64,000 nucleotides of DNA from contig OX442321.1 of NCBI GenBank assembly GCA_949358305.1, forward strand, positions 1,054,001 through 1,118,000, in the 5' to 3' direction. The DNA is from Strigamia acuminata (taxonomy: Eukaryota; Arthropoda; Chilopoda; Geophilomorpha; Linotaeniidae). This document shows, in pieces, positions 34,562 through 53,880 of this stretch (positions are counted from its first letter, which is position 1; each line of letters opens with the position of its first letter). Under the pieces are notes generated by a model, which saw only the letters and a list, made by a program, of their open reading frames with translations, had not been told where the DNA came from and did not search any database. The position numbers were made by a program, and so were the translations under genes.

Positions 34562-35662
34562 CGTGTGCATCGAATTCCCGATCCTCAATCGTCTATCTCG
34601 ACCCATTGTGTATTCCGACGCCCTGGCCTCGATTCAATTCACATCTAATGATATCGAGAACGCAAAGACGAAACATATTCGCGTGAAGTTTCACTGGCTC
34701 AGGGAGTGGTTTACTGCGGGAGTCTTCGATCTTCGAAAGGTAGCCGGCGAAGTTAATACCGCCGACATATTTACAAAGTGGCTATCTTCGGAACGTTTGC
34801 GATCGTTGATTTCGAAGATCTTCCGCACATGAACTTTATCGTGACATTCTTGATTTATTTTCACCCGATTGCGAGGATCATCGAGTTTCTGTGGGAATAC
34901 CGAGCTTAGTCAAGTGATAACCACGACAGTACCCGGCTCGATGATTCGACTTTATTGTTTATTTCTCGACGATTATCAACTGTAATTCCAGTACCGTTTA
35001 CCTCGTCCCCTGATAAATATTTCCATCGAAGAGGGGATTTGTTGGTCTAAAGACCAATTATTATCGATGAATATATTTGTTTCTTCTAGATTTCCCATTG
35101 TGTTTAGATATTCAGTGCATATCAGTTATTATTTGATTGCTTTCGATGTTCATATTAATTTAGCGCTGTTACATATGTAATTCCATATAGTGTTTGTATT
35201 TTCACATGATTTGTTCTTCCATTCAGTGATTTATTCTGTATAATGTCAATAACCGGCACTAGGTGTCACTTTTCATTACTTTTTCCAAATCCAACATGGC
35301 TGCCTGTGTACAACCATGCTTTTCCTCATCCAGATAAGAAATGGATTCGTTTGTAAGTTGCTTTATTGTTTTCATTAAACGTTTTATACTTTTAGCATAT
35401 GTTTAGTTGTTTCCCACTGCATATAAGCACTTTAAAGTGCGGCAGTCAGGTTAATTCCGATATCGCCGTCTGGTTAATTCCGATATCGCCGTCATTTTCG
35501 TGCGTACGTGTAGTGCGCCGCCATTGTGCTTTGCTAAGCACGCTTCCACGTGTTTTACACACACATTTGCGCACTCCTCTGCTACATCCTTTGCCCGTGA
35601 CTTGGGACTGCCAATCTAAGATCTAAGATTAATCTAAGACTGATTAATTATTATTGCCCACA
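34562..35662 (+). mobile_element. Copia element remnant: pol end and one LTR
   Basis: 34563-34832 encodes the end of a Ty1/copia RNase H (KTKHIRVKFHWLREW, then NTADIFTKWL) with a stop at TGA. After a purine tract (GAAGAGGGGATT) a probable 3' LTR runs from TGTTGGTCTAAAG at 35040 to GCCCACA at 35662. Inside it a 21-bp block ending GATATCGCCGTC is tandemly doubled near 35450-35493. The 5' part and first LTR are absent, so the element is dead. Confidence 0.72.
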
Positions 35663-35711
35663 GTTACAATATTTTGAATTAAGGGAATGTTCGATTTTGA
35701 GCACTGAAAAT

Positions 35712-36068
35712 ATGGAACATTTACCTAAGCATTCGTTCAAAAACATACATCGTCTGCACATTGAATCATGTGAACATATTACTGAATCACAGATGAAAAT
35801 ATTAATTCTACAAAGTCCGAATTTAAACCATTTAACTCTCTCATTTTGTCATACACTTACTGAACTAGATGAATTGAATGCACTTAAAAATCTAGAAACT
35901 ATGGAAATTTTTTGGTGTCGTTCAATTAATCAAGGGATGATCATGAAGTTATTAGAAATGCGAAATACATTGAAGTTTTTAAGTATAATATATTGTTCAA
36001 AAATCAATTTGTCAGAAATTAACACGTACATAAAATCTAAGAACTTGTGTGTGAAGTTTGTATCATAA
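35712..36068 (+). CDS. LRR (F-box type) protein, possibly truncated
   Basis: An open frame of 118 residues starting MEHLPKHSFKNIHRL, with leucine-rich repeats (SPNLNHLTLSFCHTLTELDE, IFWCRSINQGMI) and a KSKNLCVKFVS end. Such repeats act as substrate-binding parts of SCF ubiquitin ligases when joined to an F-box, but none is visible here. The copia LTR ends about 50 nt upstream, so the N-terminus may have been removed. It forms an inverted pair with 34206-34561. Confidence 0.5.
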   Translation: MEHLPKHSFKNIHRLHIESCEHITESQMKILILQSPNLNHLTLSFCHTLTELDELNALKNLETMEIFWCRSINQGMIMKLLEMRNTLKFLSIIYCSKINLSEINTYIKSKNLCVKFVS

Positions 36069-36590
36069 ACAGTGGTAAATAAATAAAGAATTTTTAAAAT
36101 AATAGCACTTTTTCCAGTAAATTAGTGTTTGCTGTGTTCTTGCTTGGCATTAAGTTTGTAGGAAACAATAAGATAATGAGTCTGTGTGGCAATAAAGTGG
36201 TTTTTGTGGTCCAGTGGAATTTGATGGTGAAATAAATGAGCAATGAACAGGAAAATTTAAAAGAGAAATAAACACGAAATTTTTTTTAATAAAACACAAT
36301 AATTAATGAAATTAGTAATTGCATTTAATTCATACTGTATTTTGCACTTGGTTCAGTAGTTGATCTCCTTGTTGATTCATCACCTTGCAGCTTTCAAATT
36401 GTAGTGGATTTCTTTCAGATGGACATGTTTTCTAAGTTCTAAGTATACAAGTATGATCTTCTTCAGAGTCCAACAACATAGAGCCTAGCAGGCAACTCCA
36501 AGTAGAAATGTTCTCAAAAGTTTAAAGTGCCAAAAACGTGCTGGTTATAAGTAAAATGAGCTAAAAAAAATCGATTTCTTGTGTCGTAAA
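36069..36590. other. No gene recognised
   Basis: AT-rich spacer; AATAAA near 36080 may end the LRR transcript. Confidence 0.35.
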
Positions 36591-36910
36591 ATGCATACCG
36601 TATTTTACCAAATAAGAGCCGCGGCTCTTATTGAAAACTGCCACTTTGAGCTGCGGCTTTAATTCGGGGGCGGCTCCAATTCGGGGGCGGCTCTTGTTTT
36701 AAATAGTGGCCAATATCGTACTATTACGTTCATTGAACGTATACAGGGTGGTTCAAAAAGTCTGGTTCACAGTAAATAATTCCCAAACCGTTCTAGATGT
36801 TGATTCAGCAAAATTATTGTAAGGGTAGTAGTTCGGGGGAAATCCAATTATGACATCCAATTTGACCTCTGAGGTCATCTTCAAGGTCATCCATATTGTT
36901 TTTTGCTGTA
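36590..36910. repeat. Transposon-tip-like sequences
   Basis: First, a block with AAGAGCCGCGGCTCTT, a palindrome, and repeats of TTCGGGGGCGGCTC. Second, from 36745, ACAGGGTGGTTCAAAAAGTC, resembling the tips of mariner-like elements. A matching ~35-bp piece occurs at 17776-17812. No transposase is present. Confidence 0.45.
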
Positions 36911-36975
36911 GGAAAAGATAAGATAATAAATCTGTTCTTGGAAAGAGTTACACGGATGAAACAGTGCGGCTTATA

Positions 36976-37213
36976 ATGGACGAGAATCAAGAAATGAGAG
37001 TAAGTAGGTGTGTTGTTTGTTATTTTGTTGTTATTTTTGAGAATTGCTTATTTGAAGGTTTCATTGGATCGTTGTTTGTCTTCGGAGGATGGAAAAGTTG
37101 AAAAAAATCTGTCTGGATTTGTTAAGACCATCTGCGTGATTGTACTTTTGCTCTTGATTATTTGCATTATTGCAGTGTGTTCGAACCATTTACATTTTCG
37201 TCAATGCTGTTGA
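36976..37213 (+). CDS. Small single-helix membrane protein, two exons
   Basis: Exons 36976-36999 and 37058-37213 join in phase 0 (AGA|GTT) with a GTAAGT donor and a TTGAAG acceptor, giving a 59-residue protein. It has a short polar N-terminus, one strongly hydrophobic segment (TICVIVLLLLIICIIAVC) and a Cys-ended tail. The inverted copy at 33830-34140 conserves the second exon, which supports a real coding unit. I do not recognise it. It may belong with the LRR gene only by co-duplication. Confidence 0.45.
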
Positions 37214-37885
37214 TATTTCTATATATTTTTTTTTATTCCTTAAAAGTTATATGAATTTTAATTTATCTGGAAAAGTAGACGGAGAAGATGACTTGGAGCA
37301 ATTTGTCAAAAAAATTCAATTTTGGAGAAATTTAACTAAAAAAAAATTTATTTCGGGACCATTTTACCTGAAAAAAGTTAATTTCATTTAAAAAAATCAA
37401 TTTAGGTTGATAGATGCCATTAAAATTAAAATAATACGTTCATACAGTATGAACGTAGCTACTGCCTTTTATTTAAACGTGACGAACGAATGGATTAATT
37501 TGCATAAACAATAAAACTTTTCTGTAAGTTGCATTCAATAAAGAGTACAAAAATATCTAAGAAAATCACGGATTCACCAGCAGTAAACCTCGAAGTAATT
37601 GTACATGATTTTTGTTGGTTTTTCTTTTGTTGGTTTTTTTTTTTAGGTATAAAAATAATGAATAAATTGATTGCAATCGATAATTAATGATTACTAGCGC
37701 ACAAATTTTAATAATCAGTAGTATTGTTTGTAATTGTGACATTAATAATCCATTGAAATGAGTCAAATCGGGCGTGAAAACAAAAGATTGAAGGCACTGC
37801 TTTAAAAATTCCCCTTTTTTGGACTGGATCGCTGGACACAGACGACGAAAACGAATTATCAAGTAAAAAATTGTTTTTTTTGGGC

Positions 37886-46068
<8,183 letters not shown>

Positions 46069-47049
46069 TTCACGGCAAAAATTAAATTAAAAAAAAAATG
46101 TTAAAACGTCGAAAACGTCGAAAACGTCGACCTGGAGTTGCGCAAATCCTTTTGGCTTTTCTGAAAAAAAAATCAAGCGAGAAAAACCGTTTAATCAATT
46201 GATTCATGTCAACAAACGAGTGATTTACTTAATTGCAATGTGTATGCGTTTTATAGAAAAATCATGTTATTCGGTTGGGTTTCCGAATTAGTTATTCACG
46301 GGTCGGGGCAAAGCAGCGATTAATAATTTACCTAAGAAGTATAACAACAGCAGGCCAACTCGGCAAAAAAAAGGAGAATGGGTTTATAAAAGGTGGGATG
46401 GTGGACGAACGGTTGAGTGAGGATTTTTCAAATGTTTCGCCGAATTATTAGATTTTTTTTTTGTTTTTCTCTTTTTTATTTAGTGCATTTGGATTTAATT
46501 TGTGTTTGAATTGTATTTTTCGTCGGTTTAGTTTTTAAAACGGTAAATTTCGGTTTCGTTCGGTCGTTTCTCGTTTCGACACCTTTCTGGGCGACGAACT
46601 CTGGCGAGAAAATGCTCGTGTGCCGATAAACGAAATGTAAACAACGATATCAATTTTGATTTTTTAGATAATTGTATATGTCAGCGATAAAATAAAAATA
46701 TATTATTTAAAAAAATAAAAAAAATATGTATAAAAACTAAATGACATTCAATTTGAGTGGAATAAATATCGGATATCAAACCGAGCGATTTTTCGAATAC
46801 ACGCAATAAATATCGCCCGCTTTTCAATATGGATTCTTTCATCCTTCAATTTAATTTAAAATTCGTGCAAAGAATTTTTTCAAATTAGACTCACTTCAAA
46901 TTAACTCGCAAAACTAACAACCTCCCGAATTTAATATGCTATTATGGCAGGATTTTATTCCCGTCAAATATTCCACATTAAATAAATAAAAATTAAAAAA
47001 TTAAAAAAATAACAAAACCCAAAAAAAAGCAATACAGAAAACGTAAGAA
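46069..47049. other. Intergenic region between divergent HERC4 and renalase
   Basis: The two genes are transcribed away from each other, so both promoters should lie here. There are homopolymer tracts and a triple gtcgaaaac repeat near 46105. No clear core-promoter element is called. Confidence 0.4.
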
Positions 47050-48501
47050 ATGTCCAAAGTTTTACTGATCGGAAGCGGACTCACGAGTGCTATAACTGCT
47101 TACACTATACGACCAATGTACCAAAACAAGCATAAAATAATCGTATTTGAACGTGCAAGAGGAATGGGTAAAAGAATTCCGCAAAAAATTCATTTTTTAC
47201 AACATTTAAGTCCAATTTTTGTCGTTTTTCCAGGCGGAAGAATGAGCACAACGAGAAACCCAAACCGACCCGAGTGTATGGCCGATTTAGGAATGCAATA
47301 CATCACGGCAACATCACACTACAGCGACATCCACAAGACGTAAAATCCCAAATTTTCATCTTTAATTCTTCCCAAATAATCTTTATTTTTTTATACCAGT
47401 TTTTACGCAGATCTCCAAGCGGAAGATTTATTAAGATTGGTGCCAATTCCCAACTTATTACGCGGATACAAAGCGAGGAAGCCGGGCCTCAAGTATTACG
47501 TTGCTCCCAAAGGTGTCGGAGCAATTGTCAAATATTTCTTCAATAAGTCGGGTAAATCTTCCCAAAATTTATTTATTCAAAACTTTTATACATTAAACAT
47601 TTATTTTTGTTTCTACAGATGCGGACGTGAAGTTTGAGAAAGATGTGCGAGCGTTGGATTTGGTGGAAGACCCGGATAAACCACAATGGCGCATCACGCT
47701 CGGAAACGGCGAAATCGATCATTTCGACACTGTGCTCATAACTATTCCCGTTCCTGAAATTCTACAATTTACCGGCACAATTCACAATCTAATCCGTACA
47801 AAAAAAAACATCCAAACTCTAAATTAACAAACAAAAAAATTAATTTAATAAAATTTCGCCAGGAGAATCGAAAGAAATTGCAGAAAACCTCGAAGAAGTC
47901 ACGTACACGTCGCGATACGCCGTTGGTTTGTTTTTCGATTACCCGATCCCTCTGGACGTGGACTACAGCGGCGCATTCTTCAAAGACCGCACACTACGAT
48001 ACATCTCCATCGAAAACCGCAAAAGAAATCTCGGTTTCAAATAAAACATAAAACAAAACGTTATAAATTAATTTATATTTGATTTCAGGCGACGAGGCTC
48101 CCACCGCCATTGTCATCCACACGAGCAAGAATTTCGGCAGCAAATACATCCAGGAAGACGCAGAAGCCGTTCAGAAAATGATACTTCAACGTATACCCGA
48201 ATTCCTGCCTAATTTGCCGACACCTTCGTACGTCAAGTGCCAAAAATGGCGATACTCACAAGTAAGGATTAAAAAATAAATATTTTGAAATTTTTTTAAC
48301 AAATTTCTATTTAAAAAGGTGATGGCGCCGTATAAAGAAACACCGGGGTACATTGTTTTAAAGGAAAAACCACTGCTCATATTGGCGGGAGATGGATTTA
48401 TGCATTCGACGTTCGACGGCTGCATCGCATCCGGTCTGCGATTGGCGCACAGGTCGCGCTCCATTTTTACGAGGGTTTTCAAAGACGATCCAAGACCCTA
48501 A
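47050..48501 (+). CDS. RNLS: Renalase-like FAD-dependent amine oxidase/oxidoreductase
   Basis: Seven exons (47050-47167, 47234-47339, 47400-47551, 47619-47795, 47863-48033, 48089-48261, 48319-48501) give 1080 nt, 359 residues, near vertebrate renalase. The N-terminus has a Rossmann-type FAD motif (VLLIGSGLTSA), followed by GGRMSTTRNP at the first splice junction and DLGMQYITATSHYSDIH. Later landmarks are TIPVPEILQFTG, YAVGLFFDYPIP, SIENRKRN, CQKWRYSQV and AGDGFMHSTFDGCIASGL, all typical of the family. Renalase oxidises isomeric dihydro-NAD(P) forms to NAD(P)+ using O2. No signal peptide is evident. The last exon's acceptor is a plain AAAAAG. All junctions are in phase. The gene converges with the MZB1-like gene; stops are 157 nt apart. 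Confidence 0.92.
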
Positions 48502-48658
48502 AAATGTCACGCTTGAAATAAAAAACATTCGTATTTAGCGACAACATGTTTTAATGATGTTGGCTCGTTTATGTACAATTTTTGTTAAAAATTTTTGAAA
48601 AATGTTTGAAATTTTTTTTAAAATTCTTAAAATTAAACGTTTAAATTAATAAATACAA

Positions 48659-49369
48659 CTACAATTCGCTTCTCTCCTCGTCCGGCACGCAATAATTGCG
48701 GCAAAATAACTCCTTAAGACCCGAATTAGCTTTAAAAGCCGAATAAATCTCCATTTCGTCGATTTCGCCGATTCCGACGAGGCACAAATCGCGTATCCTA
48801 AAACAAAATACATTTGAAATTTTTTAAACATTTTCATTTTAATTTTCGAACCTTCGCGGCCATTTTCCGCCCGCTTGGACCATTCCTGGCTGCCCCTCGG
48901 TGTCCAAACCCGGCCCACTCAACCTGTGTTCTCCGGAAACTTCTTTCAGTCCATAGCTACGACAAAAATGTCAAAAATGTCAAAAATTACAAATTTTTCG
49001 AATAAAACTCGACGCACTTGTCAAATCCGCCGTCGCAGACGTTTTCCAAAGCATCCAGCACGTCCGACTGGAGTAAAACCTTGTCCTTGGTCAGTTTTTC
49101 TCGCTTGATAAACGCCGTTGTGACCTAAAAATTTAAGAAACAAATAAATTTAAATGTTGATTCATCATTTTTGAATTTATTCGTGTCACCTGATGCACGA
49201 CGGCCGTGCAGGCATCACACTTCAATACAGACGGTAGAAAATTGCTTTCCGTCTCCTCTTCCGTCAGTTTGGGCGACGAAAACCTCAGCTTAGTTAATTT
49301 TTCGCAGTTGGAGATAGAAAAACAGCAAACGACAGAAAAAATCAACGTGAATTTCACTCGACAATCCAT
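48659..49369 (-). CDS. MZB1: MZB1/pERp1-like endoplasmic reticulum protein
   Basis: Four exons (49190-49369, 49018-49124, 48852-48956, 48659-48797) give 531 nt, 176 residues. A signal peptide (MDCRVKFTLIFSVVCCFSIS) is followed by a saposin-like cysteine pattern starting KCDACTAVVHQ. Then come LENVCDGGF, the family block YGLKEVSGEHRLSGPGL, DLCLVGIGEI, LFCRNYCVPDEE and a C-terminal RSEL. The last is a KDEL-type ER retrieval signal, parallel to the one ending vertebrate MZB1. MZB1/pERp1 is an ER co-chaperone known from antibody-secreting cells; the canopy proteins are relatives. The YGLKEV/GPGL block favours MZB1 over canopy. Splice phases all agree. What such a protein does in an animal without antibodies is open; general secretory folding is my inference. 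Confidence 0.85.
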
Positions 49370-49840
49370 TCTTCGCTGCAACTTGCCGATTCGAACGGGC
49401 ACCATTTCCCGAGTGACATCTAGTGGCAAAAACCGAAATCTATTGTTTATTACACAAACTGATTTAGGAAACGTCAAGACGAGCTGTTCACCCGCATAAT
49501 CAAAATCAGACAAAAGTGTACAGCCAAAAGTGTAAAAAAAACAAAAACAAAAAAAAAAACCCTAATTCTATTTCATTACACTAATTTCTGATTGGATATT
49601 ACGACTTGTACTGTTTACGTTCGAGTGAATTTTGCATCGATCATAATTTATTTCTATATTTAGAAATTTGATGTTTTTTTTTTTTGCAAAAGTATCTTTT
49701 GCTACTTTCCTTTCGGAATTTATGACGATTTTTACGTCATTTCCGGAGGCAATAAGAAGAAAAGGAAGATGTTTCTTTGAATAAGTACATTTCTCTATCA
49801 GCTTATGTATAAACCTTCGCTTTCACATAACAGTCTAATT

Positions 49841-50293
49841 ATGAACAAGTACATCATCTTATTCCTTTTGCCGTTAGTCTTAGCTGAAAATTGTCCTAGA
49901 AACGTTCCATGCAGTGAATGCACGATCCAGGAATGCTGCTTGGAAGAACAATGCAACATCTTAACATGTTGTTCTTGCAAGTGCCAAGCCAGGAGTGGTT
50001 GTAAACCCCATTGCCACATCAGAGCGTTAGGTGGATTCAAATTGCCTTATAAATTTGACCACATGCCAGCCTTGACAGTCGAAGAAGATGTAACCCAGTT
50101 GGACACAACCAAAGTCGGTTCGGTTAAAAGCAATCTAAGTGCCGAGCGCATCGCGCAAGAATTCCAACGACTGGACGACAACGAAATTAAGCCTCTGTCC
50201 ACAACCGGTCGAAGAGACAAGAGGCAATTACATAATGTGAAAATACCGATGAACTACATGCCGAGAGCTCTACCGGTATTTGAAGCTAAATAG
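49841..50293 (+). CDS. Secreted cysteine-rich protein with a dibasic processing site
   Basis: A single-exon ORF of 150 residues from the ATG that yields a clean signal peptide (MNKYIILFLLPLVLA); an in-frame ATG lies 12 codons upstream. The mature N-terminal ~45 residues hold about a dozen cysteines, many paired (CSECTIQECC, LTCCSCKCQ), ending CKPHCHI. The rest is Cys-free and hydrophilic, with GRRDKRQ, a furin/prohormone-convertase-like site, near residue 127, leaving a ~22-residue C-terminal piece. Candidates are an extracellular peptide precursor or a cuticle or immune protein; I cannot name the family. No toxin similarity is claimed. The 3' flank has AATAAA-like signals from about 50507. 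Confidence 0.65.
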   Translation: MNKYIILFLLPLVLAENCPRNVPCSECTIQECCLEEQCNILTCCSCKCQARSGCKPHCHIRALGGFKLPYKFDHMPALTVEEDVTQLDTTKVGSVKSNLSAERIAQEFQRLDDNEIKPLSTTGRRDKRQLHNVKIPMNYMPRALPVFEAK

Positions 50294-50702
50294 AGGATGT
50301 AGTTTGAATGCCTGTAGTTTCTACAGTTTTTATTCAATTTATTTAGAAATTTAGTTTTAGAAAAATTATAAAGTAATAATTATATTGCATAAAAAATGTT
50401 TGTAATATTATGGTACAGTATATTGAGGACATGTGTTAGCGCGTATATTGTGTGTATTAACAATATAGGATATTTTGGACAATTGTATATTTCGCTTTAT
50501 TGCTTCGCATAATAAAATCTCTCTTGTTCATTGTTAATCATAATCATTTTGTACTCTGCATTCTTAGAAAAATTCACAGTTTCTTTATTTTAGGCAAAAA
50601 TGAGGACGCTTCACAAGCATCCTCGTGGTGGGGTGGAGTCAGGATAGCAAGGAAGCAACCTGAAGGCAATGCTGCAAGACACAGCAGGGCGATAAGTTAT
50701 TC
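50294..50702. other. 3' flank and spacer
   Basis: AT-rich; a short purine-rich block (gaggacgcttcacaagcatcctc, an imperfect hairpin) near 50600. No further gene. Confidence 0.4.
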
Positions 50703-51026
50703 CGGTAGAATGACGGTTTACGGGCGACTCGAATTTTCATTGTTGTTGTTGCTGTTGTCGCTGACTTAATGACGGGTATTTCGCCAGCGACGGGTTTGTT
50801 GGGTATTAATTCATCAACGTATCCTGGGTTGGGTTGCCCTAACCTAACCTGACCTAACCTAACCTGACCTGTCCTAACCTAACCTAACCTAACCTAACCT
50901 AACCTAACCTAACCAGCGAGAAATTCCAGATAATGTAGGTCGGGTCGGGTCGAGTCGCCCATAAAGTGTACTGCCAGCGCTCCCAACAATGAAAATTCGA
51001 GTCGCCCGTAAACCGTCATTCTGCCG
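50703..51026. repeat. Foldback element with 43-bp inverted repeats around telomere motif
   Basis: 50703-50745 and 50984-51026 are inverted copies of 43 bp with one visible mismatch (cggtagaat / cggcagaat); both include ACGGTTTACGGGCGACTCGA. The 238-bp spacer contains the CCTAA block and short GTCGGGTCGGGTC repeats. It looks like a foldback or MITE-type element. No target duplication was identified. Confidence 0.7.
50838..50914. repeat. Interstitial (CCTAA)n/(TTAGG)n telomere-motif array
   Basis: About fifteen 5-bp units, the last seven perfect CCTAA, the earlier ones including CCTGA and CCTGT variants. TTAGG is the ancestral arthropod telomere repeat. Confidence 0.9.
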
Positions 51027-51857
51027 TTATTCCGACTACATTGACCACTGGGCCTTACATACTACACATAAATAATTAAAAACTTTCAAACAATTTTTAA
51101 CGTTTAAAAATATGCAGAAAAAATTAACAGTTTCTTCTAAATAAAAATTTTCTTTGAAAAATACTAGATGATTGATGAAAACACAAGAGAAGAAGCCATA
51201 AATTGGTATCGACCAGCTCGTGAAACAAATACTTCCTTCAGAACTTGCAAATAAGTAAAGACCATTAAAGCTCACAAAGTACTGGCTATTAAAATAACAA
51301 TAAATTATTCACAACGCAACAGATAGATGTATGGTGAGACCAGCAGAAAGTCGTGTTCAATTTCACACAGTACTAACGCTATTACAGGATAACAAAAAGC
51401 CAAATCATTCCAGAAAAGTGGCCATTATTTAAAAGTATTCGACTTGGACCATTCACTACATTGATTTCATGTATACTATACAGCACAAAATAATCTTAAG
51501 AATAACTTAGTCACAGTCCTGGTTATCGACAGTTAAAAAATTCAAAATTTTGCGCTTGTGTTACACCATTTGTTTCATTTCTTATTTTTCCCTATTTTGT
51601 TCAATTTAACTGATTTTTGTCTTATTTCATTTTGTTTTTATTTGAGTTATATTATTTTCGTTTATTTTTCCAAATATTCCTTTTTTTTCATTTAATCTGT
51701 TTTATTTCCTAATATTATTTGAGAGTTAGCTGGATATTTGATTTATGTGTGCTTTTCTCATTTGAATATTTTCCTCTGACCACTGTTTTGGGCCATTTCC
51801 CTCATGGAAATAAGACGTACTCATGACATGTTATGACTATGACGGTCTGGCAACAGG
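51027..51857. other. No gene recognised
   Basis: AT-rich spacer with short unsupported ORFs. Confidence 0.35.
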
Positions 51858-52005
51858 GCTGGACTGGGTACAAATTTAGTACCAGGAAATCCTGATGGGT
51901 CGGGCCAAAGAGACAGGCTACGATGGGCCAGGGATGGGCCATGGTGAGCTCGCCCAGGCCACAGGCCACCGGGAAATTGCTGGTAGCCCGCCGGGCCAGT
52001 CCAGC
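51858..52005 (+). repeat. GCTGGACTGG/CCAGTCCAGC short repeat, longest copy
   Basis: 148 bp bounded by GCTGGACTGG and CCAGTCCAGC. Inner blocks are also inverted (tagtaccaggaaat against aaattgctggta; gggtcgggcc against gcccgccgggcc), so the whole unit can fold back. Its flanks differ from those of the 22-30 kb copies, showing independent insertion. Confidence 0.78.
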
Positions 52006-53019
52006 ATTGTTTGGCGAGTTAAATATTACTCAGCCAAATAATCAAACTTCTACGCGCGTGTATGCAAACAGTAGCTGCATTCAAAAATTAAAACATTTTG
52101 TGTTTTAGTTCCATTTTAAAACAAAAATGACATCATTTCCTGTCTATAAAACTAAAATTGGTTAAAATACAAACTAAAATATAATTTCACTAAACTCTAT
52201 TTTACTTCAATTTTACGTGTAGTCATGCATTACATTTGTATACAAAGTTTTATGAAAATTGAAGCAAAATTCAGTTAAAATTCAAGCACTCACAAATTAA
52301 AATTTTATCTGTAGTTATACGACATCACTTCACAACTTATCACATCACTTCCTGTTATATTTTAAATTTTTGTGCTACACACTCATAAAACATAAATACA
52401 AAAATTTTAAAGTTTAATTTCAGAAGAATTTTCATGAAAATAGGTAAGTCACATGTGAACATGTTTTTAAATTGTTTTTTTAATTTTTCACTATTCTTAT
52501 TCAAACCATAAATTTTGGTATTTTTCTAACTAAGATTGATAATAAATATTACTTAGATGCTTTATTAATTATTTCTTCTTTCTTGTACAATCACTCCATC
52601 TTTGAATTGATGCTGTCAATGTCCTCTGGTGGTAGTTGGTCATACTCTTTTAAAATTTCTTCCTTCCTTCTACTAGCAAGGCATAAAAATTTTAAATCTT
52701 ACTAAAAATAATAACTTTCCAACAATGCATACTACTTTGTAATCACTTGGAGAGTATTACATGCTACATTTTGGAATTTATTACATATCAGGTGATCAAA
52801 GATGTATGTTAAAGCTTTCACATGTTGTCAATTTTATAAAATAGAGTTAAAATTCTCACACTCAAAATTTAAACTTAAAATACACTTAAACTACAATTGT
52901 TAAAACACAAGTATTTTAATTTTTGAATGCAGCTAGTGAATATGTCTACAGACAAAGTAAAATGGTAGTTGTTGATTATATTAAACATGGACATTACACA
53001 GTTTGCAGCCGTATAGTTA
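52006..53019. other. No gene recognised
   Basis: AT-rich spacer up to the target duplication of the large gypsy element. Confidence 0.35.
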
Positions 53020-53023
53020 GAAG

Positions 53024-53880
53024 TGTGGCAAGGTCTTTTTCGTGAATCGGCGGAATTTAATGTGAACCAATGTGTAATCAAACAAGACTTCATCTTAAGA
53101 TGTAATTCGTTTATTAAATCAATGTTAAGATAAAAGTAAAGAAAAATGGATATTTAATTCGCCTATTTATAAGGCTGGCTCACGCCAATTAATTACTAAC
53201 AATCTGCACAAGTAATAATTGCAAATACAGGGCAATTATCACGCTAAGCTAAATATAATACGCATAGCTAACAATTCAATCATTCTAACAACAATAAAAA
53301 GACAAGAAAGTAAAATGGTGGCAAATGGAATGGATTACTCACAATTTTCTTGGCCTAGTTGCACAAAACACAAACACACACAAGTCTTTTCAAAAGTTCA
53401 GTGTTCCTACTGGACTGGAACATTGCTGGCTTTTTAGTTGTGGCTTCTTGACTGGTTTTAGAAGAAGGTCCTGGTTTTTAGGCATATATCTGCTGAGTCC
53501 AACCCATGCTTAGTGGTCCTGGTGTAGCACACTCTTGGCTGTTAGGCTTCACCAAAACTGGAAACAAAACTGGAGCTGTGGTCTAGTTGAAGTTCTGAAG
53601 GCAACTGTGCTTTCACTGTCCTTTTCACAGGTGTGGGAATGTGAGTTCCCACCCGCTGCTAATCTGGGCAGTGTCACCAACAGTGCTAATTCACATGTAC
53701 AACTGAGAGCAAGTGATGTACTTGACTCCTCCCTCACTGTAATCTTCTAATTGCCTTGTTTCCCAGAATCAATGACTCATAACAGGTGTTTGAGTGCCCA
53801 AGATGGAGTCACACTATTAAGTTGCACTCTTGATGTGCATTGCAGTGCTGCACTGGGGCTGCCATATTTTGCTTGTGACA
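53024..53880 (-). repeat. 3' LTR of the large gypsy element
   Basis: 857 bp, paired with 62398-63254. Short ORFs inside are identical in both LTRs and are not regarded as genes. Confidence 0.95.

Noticed and set aside
53219-53750. ORFs duplicated at 62593-63124
   Set aside because: They lie in the two LTRs and simply repeat because the LTRs do.
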